A DNA stretch of 64,000 nt from Paludibacter sp. (GCA_010365115.1 JAAFGX010000003.1:1-64000); one strand, 5' to 3'. Counted from the first letter of the stretch, positions 20,919-31,600 are shown. The notes: generated by a model from the sequence alone, not told the origin. A program made the numbers and translations.

Positions 20919-22292
20919 TTATTTTCGTCTTAAATATTTTTCATAAGTATCCATTGTATTTTGAACATATCGTACAGTTTCTTTTCCACCAAACGATCCA
21001 TATTTTACTACAGGATCATTATAAAATTCAGGATCACTTTTTTTCAATAAGAAATACTCTACGGAATTAAACCATAAATAGGGATCTTTCCCGTACTTTT
21101 TTGCTAATGCCATAGCATCCAGGATGTGTGCAGGACCTGAATTATATCCGGCTAAAATAAATTTAATGCGTTCGTCTTTATTCTCTACTTTTCGGAATGA
21201 TAAATTTAAGCTTTTAATATACTGAACACCGGCTTCAATATTTCTTTCAGGATTAAAAATCGTTTGCCTATCCAGTCCAAAATTTGCAGCAGTACGAGGC
21301 ATTAACTGCATAAGACCTGAGGCTCCGGCCCACGAGACTTCAGAAGAATCAAAACGCGATTCATGAAAGGCAACGGCAGCCAATAAATGCCAGTCCCAAT
21401 TGATAAGTGGAGCGTATTTTTTAAATAAATGATCGTAAGGTGAAATAGCACCTCTCGGAATTTTCACTTTTTTCATTGCAAAATAAGGACTTTTTTCCCA
21501 ATATTTCCCAAAAAGTTTATCCTCCAGTTCTTTGGTGGCGGGCAATTCTGACCAGTCGATAATTTTTTTCTTGAGAAAAGTACTTCCCGAACGAATAAGC
21601 CAACCATTGCGCTGATTAAAACCAACAGGTAATCTGCAATCAAGATTTTTTTGATAATACTTATGAAGTAAACCTACTTTTCGATAGGCAGTAGTGAATC
21701 CAATCTTCTTGTCAGCCACCATATCAATCAAGTCATCATTAGTTAACGAGTCAGCGGCAACTACAATATTAATAGATCCACCAATTTCATCGTTTAAAGT
21801 TGTAAGTCTTTGTTGATAAATACTGTTGGCAGTAACATAAACTGTTTTTCCGTCTAGTTCTGTAACGGAAGAAATTGCTTTACTTCCAATATTTTGCACT
21901 ACCACCTGATAAGATTCGGATTGTGGAACTACAAAACTGAACGAATTCTTAAGCTCTTTAGTTTGAATAAAATTATATGTAATAATATCAACTGATCCAT
22001 TTTGTAATAGTTGAACCATCTCAGCTTCCGACTTTGCAATGCTTATTTTAAAGTTTACTTTCAAAAAATTAGCTAAATCCTGCGCCATTTCATAATCATA
22101 TCCCATTAGTTCATCCCTGTAAAGGAAATAGGAAGTTGCGCCAAACATGGTAGCTACCCTGAGCGTGTCTGAGCTTATAATGTTTTTTAAATCCGTGGAA
22201 ACTGGTTCTGGCTTTGGTTCTTTCTTTTGAACGCAAGATAGAACGCTCAAAGCAAAGAACAGAATAAAATACCATGAGTATTTTTGTTGCAT
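20919..22292 (-). CDS. mltF: Membrane-bound lytic murein transglycosylase F-like
   Basis: This is a two-domain lipoprotein (lipobox LSVLSC). The N-terminal half (about 45-270) is a family 3 solute-binding-like domain (VATMFGATSYFLYRDELMGYDYEMA). The C-terminal part (about 295-430) is a lytic transglycosylase domain with the catalytic Glu in FHESRFDSS and the GASGLMQLMPRTAANFG motif. It cleaves peptidoglycan glycan strands at the outer membrane. The ATG at 22292 is preferred to an in-frame TTG two codons upstream. It starts 9 nt after the exonuclease gene. Confidence 0.9.
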   Translation of the reverse strand: MQQKYSWYFILFFALSVLSCVQKKEPKPEPVSTDLKNIISSDTLRVATMFGATSYFLYRDELMGYDYEMAQDLANFLKVNFKISIAKSEAEMVQLLQNGSVDIITYNFIQTKELKNSFSFVVPQSESYQVVVQNIGSKAISSVTELDGKTVYVTANSIYQQRLTTLNDEIGGSINIVVAADSLTNDDLIDMVADKKIGFTTAYRKVGLLHKYYQKNLDCRLPVGFNQRNGWLIRSGSTFLKKKIIDWSELPATKELEDKLFGKYWEKSPYFAMKKVKIPRGAISPYDHLFKKYAPLINWDWHLLAAVAFHESRFDSSEVSWAGASGLMQLMPRTAANFGLDRQTIFNPERNIEAGVQYIKSLNLSFRKVENKDERIKFILAGYNSGPAHILDAMALAKKYGKDPYLWFNSVEYFLLKKSDPEFYNDPVVKYGSFGGKETVRYVQNTMDTYEKYLRRK

Positions 22293-22301
22293 AATCAATT
22301 T

Positions 22302-23051
22302 TTAAAAAATCGAATTAACGTGTTCAATATTTTCTGCTTCTATTACTTCCCAACCATTCATTCTTAGAAACACTTGAGCAGTAGCCAATACATCTTTCTG
22401 ACAGTAAGTGGCTATCCTATTTACATTTTTTTCAACATAATAAACCTGTGCTACCTGACTTCCATCAATATCATCCTTGGGAGTAGGAATTCCGAAAACA
22501 GCTGTCAACAGTTTGAGTGATGTGTAATTTTTGTAATCGCCAAATTTCCACATTTCCAGTGTATCAATAAAATTAATTTCCCAAGGCTTTTTTCCTGCAA
22601 TCTGAAATATCGGCGGTAAATCGAGAGCATTTATTAAAATTCGTCTACATAAATAAGGAATATCAAATTCTTTAATATTATGTCCGCAAAGGGTATGTTC
22701 TTTTGAAGTACAGAATTTTGTAATCAATGCTATAAAATCTGTCAGAATTTGTTTTTCATCGTTACCAGCAAACGACTTGGTACGAAAATGAACATTGTTC
22801 CTTTGAAAATGAATAAAACCAACCGAAATACAAACAATTTTTCCAAATTCTGCATAAATTCCTGCACTAGTATTAAAAGCCTCAGCTGCAGTTGTTTCTT
22901 CAGGATATTTTTCCGGCATCCGTTTATGAATCAAGGAAAACTTGTCTTCCCAAAGATGGGCTAATACTGCTGGAATCTCAGAAAAGTCTGAAGTTTGTGG
23001 AACTGTTTCGATATCCAGAAACATGATTTTGGGTAAGTCGTTCTTTTGCAT
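22302..23051 (-). CDS. Predicted 3'-5' exonuclease, PolB-exonuclease-like (DEDDy)
   Basis: The 249-residue protein matches the stand-alone family related to the proofreading domain of DNA polymerase B. ExoI motif: MFLDIETVPQ (Asp8-Glu10 region). ExoII: LCGHNIKEFDIPYLCRRIL. ExoIII: YCQKDVLATAQVFLRM with the Tyr and Asp. It is probably a DNA repair or RNA/DNA trimming nuclease. It is cotranscribed with mltF. Its 5' flank is unusual: a 9-bp tandem repeat ends 6 nt before the ATG, and further repeats fill the space back to udk. Confidence 0.85.
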   Translation of the reverse strand: MQKNDLPKIMFLDIETVPQTSDFSEIPAVLAHLWEDKFSLIHKRMPEKYPEETTAAEAFNTSAGIYAEFGKIVCISVGFIHFQRNNVHFRTKSFAGNDEKQILTDFIALITKFCTSKEHTLCGHNIKEFDIPYLCRRILINALDLPPIFQIAGKKPWEINFIDTLEMWKFGDYKNYTSLKLLTAVFGIPTPKDDIDGSQVAQVYYVEKNVNRIATYCQKDVLATAQVFLRMNGWEVIEAENIEHVNSIF

Positions 23052-23057
23052 GATTCA

Positions 23058-23116
23058 AAGGTTTGAAGGGTTTGAAAAGTTTGAAAAGTTTGAAAGGTTT
23101 GATAGTTTGAAAGGTT
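23058..23116. repeat. 9-bp minisatellite (GTTTGAAAR)n
   Basis: About six to seven units of AAGGTTTGA/AAAGTTTGA, one of them 8 bp, lie directly upstream of the exonuclease start codon. On the transcribed strand the units read CTTTTCAAA. Confidence 0.85.
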
Positions 23117-23243
23117 TTAGCGTTTAGTGTTTAGCGTTTAGTGTTTAGTGTTTAGCGTTTAGTGTTTAGTGTTTAGTATTTAGTGTTTAGTGTTTAGTGT
23201 TTAGTGTTTAGCGTTTAGTGTTTAGCGTTTAGTGTTTAGCGTT
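23115..23243. repeat. 7-bp minisatellite (TTTAGYG)n
   Basis: About 18 consecutive heptamers alternate irregularly between TTTAGTG and TTTAGCG. They directly adjoin the 9-bp array. There are no spacers, so it is not a CRISPR array. Confidence 0.9.
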
Positions 23244-23268
23244 GGCTTTGTTGATTTTGTTCGTCTTT

Positions 23269-23432
23269 GCTCTTGACTCTTGGCTCTTGGCTCTTGGTTC
23301 TTGGTTCTTGGTTCTTGGTTCTTGGTTCTTGGTTCTTGACTCTTGGCTCTTGGTTCTTGACTCTTGGTTCTTGGTTCTTGGTTCTTGGTTCTTGACTCTT
23401 GGTTCTTGGTTCTTGGTTCTTGGTTCTTGGTT
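23269..23432. repeat. 7-bp minisatellite (YTCTTGR)n
   Basis: About 23 heptamers, mostly TTCTTGG with CTCTTGG and CTCTTGA variants, end exactly at the udk stop codon. Because 7 is not a multiple of 3 the array is open in one frame and gives a false ORF rich in Leu, Gly, Ser and Trp. Confidence 0.9.
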
Positions 23433-24050
23433 CTATTTCTTCACTTCCAAATTATTCTCAATATATTTTGACAATATATCAATAGCAATATGATTGTTTC
23501 CACCTTGAGGAATTATCAAATCGGCAAAGCGTTTTGAAGGTTCGATAAATTGTAGGTGCATTGGTTTCACTGTAGTTTCATAACGTTCCATCACTTTATT
23601 AACTGATCTGCCGCGTTCAATTATATCTCGGTTAATTACTCTAATTAACCTATCATCGGCATCGGCATCAACAAAAACTTTCAAATCCATCATTTTACGT
23701 AATTCTGGATTTGTAAGTACCAAAATACCTTCAATAATAATTACATGACAAGGTTTTATCGGAATAGTTTCTGTGGCCCGCGTGCAGGTGAGATACGAAT
23801 AAATGGGCTGATCGATGGTTTTTCCTTTGCGAACATCTTTCAAATGCTTCACCAACAATTCAAATTCGATAGAATCAGGATGATCAAAATTAATCTCCAA
23901 ACGTTCTTCCAGAGGCAAGTGTCCGCTATCACGATAGTAAGAATCTTGGGGTAAAATAACAACTTCGCCATCCGGCAAACGTTCCATAATTTTGCGAACA
24001 ACTGTTGATTTTCCAGAACCAGTTCCACCCGCAATTCCAATTATTAACAT
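23433..24050 (-). CDS. udk: Uridine kinase
   Basis: Udk phosphorylates uridine and cytidine to their monophosphates in pyrimidine salvage. The 205-residue protein opens with the Walker A loop GGTGSGKS at residues 8-15. It also has PQDSYYRD, the nucleoside-binding FDHPDSIEF segment, DQPIYSYLTCTR, IIEGILVL (Walker B-like) and RLIRVINRDIIERGRS. Length and motifs are standard. Its stop codon is the boundary of a heptamer tandem array. Confidence 0.96.
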   Translation of the reverse strand: MLIIGIAGGTGSGKSTVVRKIMERLPDGEVVILPQDSYYRDSGHLPLEERLEINFDHPDSIEFELLVKHLKDVRKGKTIDQPIYSYLTCTRATETIPIKPCHVIIIEGILVLTNPELRKMMDLKVFVDADADDRLIRVINRDIIERGRSVNKVMERYETTVKPMHLQFIEPSKRFADLIIPQGGNNHIAIDILSKYIENNLEVKK

Positions 24051-24276
24051 ATATTTTTAGTGTTAGTTTTCAGAGCACTAAAGTAATAATTTATTTATTT
24101 TTAGCGGTTGTTGTTTCAGTTTATTTTTGCATTTCAAATTATTATTTTTCTCATACAACTGACAAACAAACACATATATTATTAATTTTACAAATTATTC
24201 TATCAAATATCAAATAAAATAGTATTAATTTTCTGTTTTTTATGCATTTTAGAATGAGTTCTATTCGCAAAGGTTG

Positions 24277-24284
24277 TATATTTG
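24277..24284 (+). promoter_or_regulatory. -7 element for the GH20 gene
   Basis: TATATTTG matches TAnnTTTG and lies 28 nt upstream of the ATG at 24313. The -33 region has only a T-run. Confidence 0.45.
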
Positions 24285-24312
24285 TAGGGCTAAAATTTAA
24301 AAACAAGGTACA

Positions 24313-26631
24313 ATGAATAAATCAACTTCAAATATTAGACTTTTACTTTATTTTCTGATTTGTTATTTTTCAACACTTCCAATTATGTCAACTGAATATA
24401 ATATCATTCCTTATCCGGAACATTTGACTCCAAAAACAGGTACTTTTGAATTTAATAAACGAACAATAATATTGTACGATATAAAACATCCGGAGGTCAA
24501 AAAACTAGCACAGCAATTCTACAATCAGTTTGAGTTGGTTACTGGTTTAAAATTGAAAATGATTGATATTAAAAATGCAGACAATTCTAATGCTGTTATT
24601 TTTCAATCAGGTTCATTTGAAAACCGGGAAGCCTATAATTTAAACATCTCGCCAAAATCTATTCAAATAATTGCAGCATCACCAAATGGATTTTTCTACG
24701 GATTGCAAACATTGTATCAATTATTACCACCAGAAATATATGGAAAAAAGAAAGTCGCAATAAAAAAATGGTCAGTTCCTTCTGTTCAAATCACAGATTC
24801 ACCCCGATTTGCATACCGTGGATTACATTTGGATGTAGGTCGGCATTTCTTTCCGGTGGAGTTTATAAAAAAGTACATAGACGCCATGGCTATTCATAAA
24901 TTCAATAAGTTTCATTGGCATTTAACTGAAGATCAGGGTTGGAGAATTGAAATTAAAAAATATCCTAAACTTACTGAAATTGGTTCGAAACGCGATGAAA
25001 CAATTATTGGTCATTTTTACGAACGTTTTCCGCAACAATATGATGGCAAGCCGTATGGCGGTTTCTATACTCAGGACGAAGCCAAAGAAATTGTGGCTTA
25101 TGCAGCTGAAAGATGTATAGATGTGATTCCTGAAATTGAAATGCCGGGACATGCTCAGGCTGCCATTGCTGCCTATCCGTTTTTATCCTGCACCAAAGAT
25201 TCCACCATAAAAGTGGCCACCCGTTGGGGAATTTTCAAGGAGGTTTATTGTCCGCGAGATACTACTTTTAGTTTTCTAGAAGATGTTTTGACTGAGATTA
25301 TGGAGATTTTTCCAAGTAAATACATTCATATTGGTGGCGATGAATGTCCTAAAGACCGTTGGAAAAGCTGTCCGGATTGTCAGTCTTTGATTAAAAGTAA
25401 AAACTTAAAAGATGAAAACGAGCTTCAGAGTTATTTCATCGAACGTATAGAGAAATTTGTAAATTCCAAAGGACGTCAGATTATCGGTTGGGATGAAATA
25501 CTAGATGGTGGTTTAGCTCCAAATGCAACGGTTATGTCCTGGAGAGGAATACGTGGTGGAATAGCCGCTGCAAAAGCCGGACACGATGTAATAATGACAC
25601 CCGGAACTCATTGTTATTTTGACCATTATCAATCCGACCCCGAAACTGAACCAATGACCATTGGCGGTTACACACCTTTGAGTAAAGTGTATCAATATGA
25701 ACCCATTCCTACAGAATTATCGACGGAAGAATCCAAACACATTTTAGGAGCGCAAGCCAACGTGTGGACAGAATATATGCCCACATCGGATAATGTTGAA
25801 TACATGGCCTTTCCACGTATTTCGGCCATGGCGGAAGTAGTCTGGAGCAGCAAAACCAATCGGAACTGGAACTTGTTTAGAAATAGAATGCTGACCAACT
25901 TTAAACGCTACGAACAGTTGAATATCAAACCGTCCAACGCATTTTTCGATGTTCAGTTCCAATCCAATTTAACGGCCGATAAAAAGTTGCAAATAACACT
26001 TTCCTGCGATCATCCCGCATCGCAAATACGTTATTCAATAAATGGCAAACAACAAATTTACAAAGAACCTTTTCTTCTTCCTGAATCGGCAAAAATTACG
26101 GCAACTGCTTATGTGAAAGGCAAGGAAGTTGGCAATCCGATTACGAAATCGTTTATTGTAAGCAAGTTAACCGGATTAAATTACAGCAAAAATGCAACCA
26201 GCAGTTGGTATGATGGAGGAAATGTAAATTCACTTACCGATGGAGTAAGCGGAAACACAAGAGTATATTCACAATGGTTGGGATCTCTAAAAAAACGTGA
26301 TGCACAAGTAATAATAGATTTACAAACTGTCCAACAAATAAAATATTTTTCAGTTGGATTACTTAATGCACCTGCTTTGTGTGTTTTATATCCGCCTGAA
26401 TTGAAATTATATGGTTCAGTAAATGGCTCAGATTATCAACTTCTAGCCGCAAAAGAAATATCGGCATCAACCGCACCAACATGGGAAATGTTCCGATCCG
26501 AATTGACTTTTCCACCTACCGAAGTCCGTTATTTAAAATTGGAACTGAAAAATGCAGGAGCTTGTCCTGCTGATCGAACTGAAAATTCAGAGGGAAGTAT
26601 GCTTTTTATGGATGAAATTGCAGCGTGGTAA
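24313..26631 (+). CDS. Secreted beta-N-acetylhexosaminidase (GH20)
   Basis: The 772-residue enzyme removes terminal GlcNAc/GalNAc from glycans by substrate-assisted catalysis. It has a signal peptide (about 1-27), a GH20b domain (about 28-155) and the TIM-barrel catalytic domain (about 160-510) with the acid/base pair D343-E344 in HIGGDECPKDRW. A chitobiase-type C-terminal beta domain (about 555-620) and a discoidin F5/8C-like carbohydrate-binding domain (about 635-772) follow. It is probably periplasmic or surface-exposed. It stands alone, without SusCD genes, and ends at a shared terminator. Confidence 0.93.
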   Translation: MNKSTSNIRLLLYFLICYFSTLPIMSTEYNIIPYPEHLTPKTGTFEFNKRTIILYDIKHPEVKKLAQQFYNQFELVTGLKLKMIDIKNADNSNAVIFQSGSFENREAYNLNISPKSIQIIAASPNGFFYGLQTLYQLLPPEIYGKKKVAIKKWSVPSVQITDSPRFAYRGLHLDVGRHFFPVEFIKKYIDAMAIHKFNKFHWHLTEDQGWRIEIKKYPKLTEIGSKRDETIIGHFYERFPQQYDGKPYGGFYTQDEAKEIVAYAAERCIDVIPEIEMPGHAQAAIAAYPFLSCTKDSTIKVATRWGIFKEVYCPRDTTFSFLEDVLTEIMEIFPSKYIHIGGDECPKDRWKSCPDCQSLIKSKNLKDENELQSYFIERIEKFVNSKGRQIIGWDEILDGGLAPNATVMSWRGIRGGIAAAKAGHDVIMTPGTHCYFDHYQSDPETEPMTIGGYTPLSKVYQYEPIPTELSTEESKHILGAQANVWTEYMPTSDNVEYMAFPRISAMAEVVWSSKTNRNWNLFRNRMLTNFKRYEQLNIKPSNAFFDVQFQSNLTADKKLQITLSCDHPASQIRYSINGKQQIYKEPFLLPESAKITATAYVKGKEVGNPITKSFIVSKLTGLNYSKNATSSWYDGGNVNSLTDGVSGNTRVYSQWLGSLKKRDAQVIIDLQTVQQIKYFSVGLLNAPALCVLYPPELKLYGSVNGSDYQLLAAKEISASTAPTWEMFRSELTFPPTEVRYLKLELKNAGACPADRTENSEGSMLFMDEIAAW

Positions 26632-26658
26632 TTTTATAAAAACAGATTGTATTAAACC

Positions 26659-26696
26659 TAAAAGCGACCGATTCTTGAGAGAATCGGTCGCTTTTA
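26659..26696. terminator. Bidirectional terminator between GH20 and nadC
   Basis: TAAAAGCGACCGATTC pairs perfectly with its complement at 26681-26696 around TTGAGA, with A- and T-runs on both flanks, between convergent genes. Confidence 0.9.
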
Positions 26697-26723
26697 ATAT
26701 CTTCTTCAAAAAATATAAATACA

Positions 26724-27563
26724 TTACAGAGCTTTGAAACTCATATCCAAACTTTTCACCGAATGAGTCAAAGCACCCACCGAAATAAAGTCCACTCCAC
26801 ATTCGGCATATTCTTTCAAGGTTGCAAAAGTAATTCCACCGGATGATTCAGTTTCGTATTTTCCTCCAATAATTTCAACAGCTTTTCTAGTATTTTCAGG
26901 AGTAAAATTATCGAGCATGATCCGGTTAACTCCACCAACTGCCATAACTTGCGCCAATTCGTCAAAATTTCTGACTTCAATTTCAATTTTCAAATCTTTG
27001 CCATTTTCTTTCAGATAATTTTTGGCACGAAGTATAGCTTTATCAATTCCACCAGCAAAATCCACATGATTATCTTTCAACAAAATCATATCGTAAAGAC
27101 CAATACGATGATTTACTCCACCGCCAATCTTTACTGCTTCTTTTTCAAGTAATCGAAGTCCGGGAGTTGTTTTGCGTGTGTCCAACACTCGGGTTTTAGT
27201 ACCTTCCAACGCTTTTACATATTCGCGGGTTCGCGTGGCAACACCACTCATTCTCTGCATAATATTCAACATCAAACGTTCAGTTTGCAGCAGCGATTGA
27301 ATTTTGCCTTCAACTACAAAAGCAATGTCACCCACATTTACTTCGGCGCCATCATTTATAAAAACAGTCATTTTTAGTTCTGAATCAAAAATGCGAAATA
27401 TTTCGCGTGCTACTTCAACTCCTGCCAAAACGCCATTTTCTTTTATTATTAACTGAGATTTGCCTACAGCAGTTGCAGGAATACACGAAAGTGTTGTATG
27501 ATCGCCATCACCGATATCTTCGGCAAACCAAAGCGAAATAAGTTGTTCGAAATCGTTAGTCAT
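26724..27563 (-). CDS. nadC: Nicotinate-nucleotide pyrophosphorylase (quinolinate phosphoribosyltransferase)
   Basis: NadC converts quinolinate and PRPP to nicotinate mononucleotide in de novo NAD synthesis. The start MTNDFEQLISLWFAEDIGDGDHT gives 280 residues; a start 11 codons upstream would overlap the preceding gene more. Motifs: GDHTTLSC, RMSGVATRTREYV, the DTRKTTPGLRLLEK loop, HRIGLYDMILLKDNH and GVDFISVGALTHS. It overlaps the stop of the DUF4783 gene by 8 nt, so translation is probably coupled. Confidence 0.95.
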   Translation of the reverse strand: MTNDFEQLISLWFAEDIGDGDHTTLSCIPATAVGKSQLIIKENGVLAGVEVAREIFRIFDSELKMTVFINDGAEVNVGDIAFVVEGKIQSLLQTERLMLNIMQRMSGVATRTREYVKALEGTKTRVLDTRKTTPGLRLLEKEAVKIGGGVNHRIGLYDMILLKDNHVDFAGGIDKAILRAKNYLKENGKDLKIEIEVRNFDELAQVMAVGGVNRIMLDNFTPENTRKAVEIIGGKYETESSGGITFATLKEYAECGVDFISVGALTHSVKSLDMSFKAL

Positions 27564-27945
27564 TGGAAGGTTCAATTCGGAGTTGTTGAATCTCATTTTT
27601 ACGGGTTAATACATATACACGAAAACTTCCTGTACCTGTTTTAAGTGTGCCTATAACAAAACTAGCAGCATCTTTATTGCCTTTGTGTAGCAACTGAAAT
27701 CCTGAAACTCTATTTTTACGGAAAAAATCTACAATAATGCCTGTGGCTTGTTGCTTGCTGAAAATATCATTTTTGTTTTCAATAACAAGTTCTACATTAT
27801 CATTCAAAAAGCCTGAAAGTCGACTTGCATTGCCTTCGTTAAGTGATGCTATTATTTCTGATGGTACTTCTGCTGATTGGGCTTCAATCATTGGAATTAC
27901 ACAAAACAAGCAGAAACTAAAAAGAAGTAATTTAATTGTTTTCAT
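27556..27945 (-). CDS. DUF4783 family exported protein
   Basis: The 129-residue protein has a signal peptide with likely cleavage after IEA (residue 22). An NTF2-like fold of about 105 residues is suggested by SEIIASLNEGNASRLSGFL, a V-E-L-V strand and the FRVYVLTRKNEIQQLRIE ending. This matches DUF4783, a Bacteroidota family of unknown role. From memory the gene is often found upstream of nadC, as here. It is first in a two-gene operon with its own promoter (28039-28070). Confidence 0.82.
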   Translation of the reverse strand: MKTIKLLLFSFCLFCVIPMIEAQSAEVPSEIIASLNEGNASRLSGFLNDNVELVIENKNDIFSKQQATGIIVDFFRKNRVSGFQLLHKGNKDAASFVIGTLKTGTGSFRVYVLTRKNEIQQLRIEPSND

Positions 27946-28038
27946 ATTGTTATACTTTTTTTTGAAAAAACATTTTTTATTTGAAATGATTTCTCGTTAA
28001 AAAACGCCATATTTGCATTTAATTACAATATCACGTTG

Positions 28039-28070
28039 CAAAAATACATTAATTAAATGCTAGCAGCAAA
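28039..28070 (-). promoter_or_regulatory. Promoter for DUF4783-nadC
   Basis: On the minus strand: TTTG (28067-28070), 20 nt, TATTTTTG (28039-28046). It is a full consensus match about 94 nt upstream of the start codon. Confidence 0.65.
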
Positions 28071-28133
28071 ATAATTTGACTGTTTTTTATTTGCAACAAA
28101 TAGCAAGCCAGAAAAACTTAAACATCTAAATTA

Positions 28134-28607
28134 ATGAAAATAAATCTATTAACTGTTGGAAAAACAACAAATGCACATATGATTAAACTTCAGGAGGAGT
28201 ATCATAATCGATTGAAATTTTATATTCCTTTTGAATCGCTAGTGATTCCTGAATTAAAAAACACAAAAAATTTATCCATTGTTGAACAACAAGAAAAAGA
28301 AGCTGATTTAATTTTAAAGCAAATTGAAATTGGTGATGAATTAATATTGCTCGACGACAAAGGAAAACAGTTTACATCCATGGGATTCTCAAAATATATT
28401 GAGAAAAAAATGATATCAACTCACAAACGCACGGTTTTTGTAGTTGGCGGACCATACGGATTTTCACAAAGGATATATCAACGTGCAAACGGATTAGTTT
28501 CACTTTCTACAATGACTTTTTCGCATCAAATGATTCGGTTAATATTTTTAGAACAACTTTATAGGGCAATGACAATATTAAAAGGCGAACCTTATCATCA
28601 TGAGTAA
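28134..28607 (+). CDS. rlmH: 23S rRNA (pseudouridine-1915-N3)-methyltransferase RlmH
   Basis: RlmH methylates pseudouridine 1915 in helix 69 of 23S rRNA on assembled ribosomes. This is a 157-residue SPOUT protein of standard length. Landmarks are MKINLLTVGKT at the N-terminus, LLDDKGKQFTS, the knot region FVVGGPYGFS and the C-terminal SLSTMTFSHQMIRLIFLEQLYRA with the final HHE. A sensor kinase gene follows 43 nt downstream. Confidence 0.96.
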   Translation: MKINLLTVGKTTNAHMIKLQEEYHNRLKFYIPFESLVIPELKNTKNLSIVEQQEKEADLILKQIEIGDELILLDDKGKQFTSMGFSKYIEKKMISTHKRTVFVVGGPYGFSQRIYQRANGLVSLSTMTFSHQMIRLIFLEQLYRAMTILKGEPYHHE

Positions 28608-28650
28608 TAAAATTGCTACAAAAAGCTAAAAAGAAAAAACATATAACTCA

Positions 28651-31600
28651 ATGAATTTAAAAAAAAGCAGTCGTTTACTTATTTACTCTTTGTTATTAAG
28701 CATAACAATTGGTTTAATGTGCGATTTTTTTTATAGAAATTCACCGAAAAATGCAATCAATATTGAAGCATTTCAAACTCAACTAATACAAAAAGAAACT
28801 GAAGCAGCCACTACTCTTGAAAGTCTCAAACAAATAATTGTCAAAAAATCAGTTGATTCTTTAATTAACTATTCATTCCTCAAGAGTGATATATCCTATT
28901 ATGTTTTCAAGAATAATAATATGATATTCTGGTCGGATAACAATCTTGATATAAGCAACATATCACTCCCCGACTCTACCGACTGGCACTATGTACTTTT
29001 ACCTAATGCACATTGCGTTAGCAGGTTGCTTTCATTCGATTCTGTAAAAATACTGGCATTGATTACCGTAAAAAACAATTATCCGTATGAAAATGAAGAG
29101 TTGGTCAATAATTTTGCGAAAGGGTTCAACATAGACAAACAAGTTCAAATTGTAAAAAGTCAGAAGTCAGATAAATTTGACGTTTTTTGTAAACACGGTA
29201 ATTATTTATTCTCTCTTGCTGAATCTAACAAACCTATTTTCAACGAAACATGGTCAGTAATCAGTTTAAGTGCTTATTCGATAGCCTTTTTACTTTTTTT
29301 TCTGCTTTACAGCCAATCACCTTATTTAATCCGTAGAAAAACGTTCAATATAAAATTATTTTCTTTCGTTTCTTTAAGTGTTGGTCTAATTCTCGGGATG
29401 CTTTTGTTTTTTAATATTCCGGCATCTCTATTTCAAAATAAATTATTTACAGCATTTCAATATGCTTCAAATCCTTTACTAGCTTCAATTTGTCATTTAA
29501 CTATCGTAACCGGTTATTTTTTAGCCACCATTTATTTATTTTACTCTCATGTAAACATTGATAAATTAGTAAATACATACACCAGGATTGCCTTGCAGGT
29601 TTGGTTTGCTCTATATTTTGGTCTTACCTATTATATTATGAGTGGTCTTGTTTACCATTCGAGCATACAGCTTGCAATTCTAAGTTTCAGCGATTTTTCA
29701 ATCATTACTATCTGGATTCATTTCCTAATATTAGTATGGGGAATTGGTCTTACATTACTTTTTTTCAAAACTCATCATTTTTTTAAATTAAAACATCTAC
29801 TTAAAAATGGGCTGTATACAGACATTCTATTAACTATTTTCTTAATTCTTATCTGTTTGATTTTGTCAAGTCAAGACGCAATAAGCATGGGGATTTGGTT
29901 CACAGCTCTATGGTTGGTTCTTTATTTGCCATTTTTACTTCCTTCATACAAAAACATATATGTTTTTATTGCGCTGTGGTTGTTTATGTTTACAGCATTT
30001 TGGGTCGTAAATTCATACCGTATAAATGATAATTTAAAGTATGAAAAATACAAACTTCTTGCTCAAAACATATTTATCAATGGCAATACCGAGAATGACC
30101 GCATGGCCGATATTTTATTAGAAGAATTGGATTTGAAAATTAATTCTGATAATAAAGCAAAGGATTTATTAACAAAACCAGATTCATTATCTGCTGCCAA
30201 CAAATATCTGAATGAAAACTACTTGCGTGGTTTTTGGAACAGATATGAAATGCGATTGAATGTAGTAACAAAAAATTCAGAATTGTATAACGAGTATATG
30301 CAATACATTAATGCAGTGGGTACAAAAATAAAAAAAACGCATTTTTACAGTGTACCAGCAAATGAAAATAATATATCTTACATTGGTGCTTTTCCATTTA
30401 AATCTTACAAAACAGATTCGATGGAGTTTTTTATGGAATTTTATCCACGTCGCAACTTTAAGAGCTATAGTTTTCCCAACTTATTAATTTCATCGGCACC
30501 AGACATTCTCACACGCATGAATCTTACAATTGCCCGATATGAAAACCAAAAACTAGTTTATTCATCAGGTAATGAGGAATATCAATACAACATCAAGTGG
30601 ATTCCAAAAAACAAATTGAATTTTTTCAAAGTTATTTATATGGGGAAAGTCCATTTTGTGTTAGCTGCAAATGCAAGTACTTATATAGTTCTTACTGAAC
30701 AACAATTATACAATCCTTCAACTTATTTTCTCTATTTTATTTATACTTTTCTTACTTATTTCGCATTTTGCTGGCTGGTTGTATGGAGTTACCAACTAGT
30801 TAGAAAGAAACGAAATTATCGACTTGGGTTATCTGCCAAATTTCAATATGCATTCATTTCTTTACTTATTATCAGCTTCTTAGGAATTTTCTATGTATCG
30901 GTAAATTTTATCCAAAAAAAATATAGGGATGAACAAATCGTAAATCTAGAGAGCAAAAAAAGTTATATCCAGAAAGCTTTACAAGATATGTATTATTGGA
31001 ATCAGGATTTGAATGTTTTAAACAGTCAAAAGCTAAATTTCGACCTTCAGGATTTATCCTATATTTATCATACCGATATTCATGTTTATAATAATCGAGG
31101 TGTACTTGTTGGTAGCTCTCAACCACTTATATTTAATAAAAGTTTGATTAGCAATCGAATTTCACCAACACCTTACTTTTCTCTGAATCCTAATTTAAAT
31201 CAATACGAACACATTGGAAGATTAAATTATCTGACCGGATATTCTGATTTTTATAATGGCGATTTCCTTCAAATAGGATACATTGCAATACCTCAGTTCT
31301 TTAGTCAGGATGAAATAAGAAGCGAAATTGAAAGTTTCTTAGCAGTAATAATACACATATATCTTATTATTATTGTTTTAGCAATTTTATTAAGTTTATT
31401 TATTGGGAAGCAATTATCAGCCCCGCTTAATATGATTGAAAACAAATTAAAGGAGATGCGATTGGGGCGACGCAATGAAAAGATTGATTATACGCTAAAT
31501 GATGAAATTGGTCAGTTGGTATCACAATATAATAGAACCATTGATGAACTGGAACAAAGCGCTAATCTATTAGCCAAGTCGGAACGTGAAACTGCATGGA

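Noticed and set aside
23115-23432. Possible CRISPR array
   Set aside because: The units are contiguous 7-mers with no spacers and no cas genes nearby; they are minisatellites.
23242-23493. 83-codon ORF rich in Leu, Gly, Ser and Trp
   Set aside because: It is a translation of the heptamer array and antisense of the udk end; low-complexity artefact.
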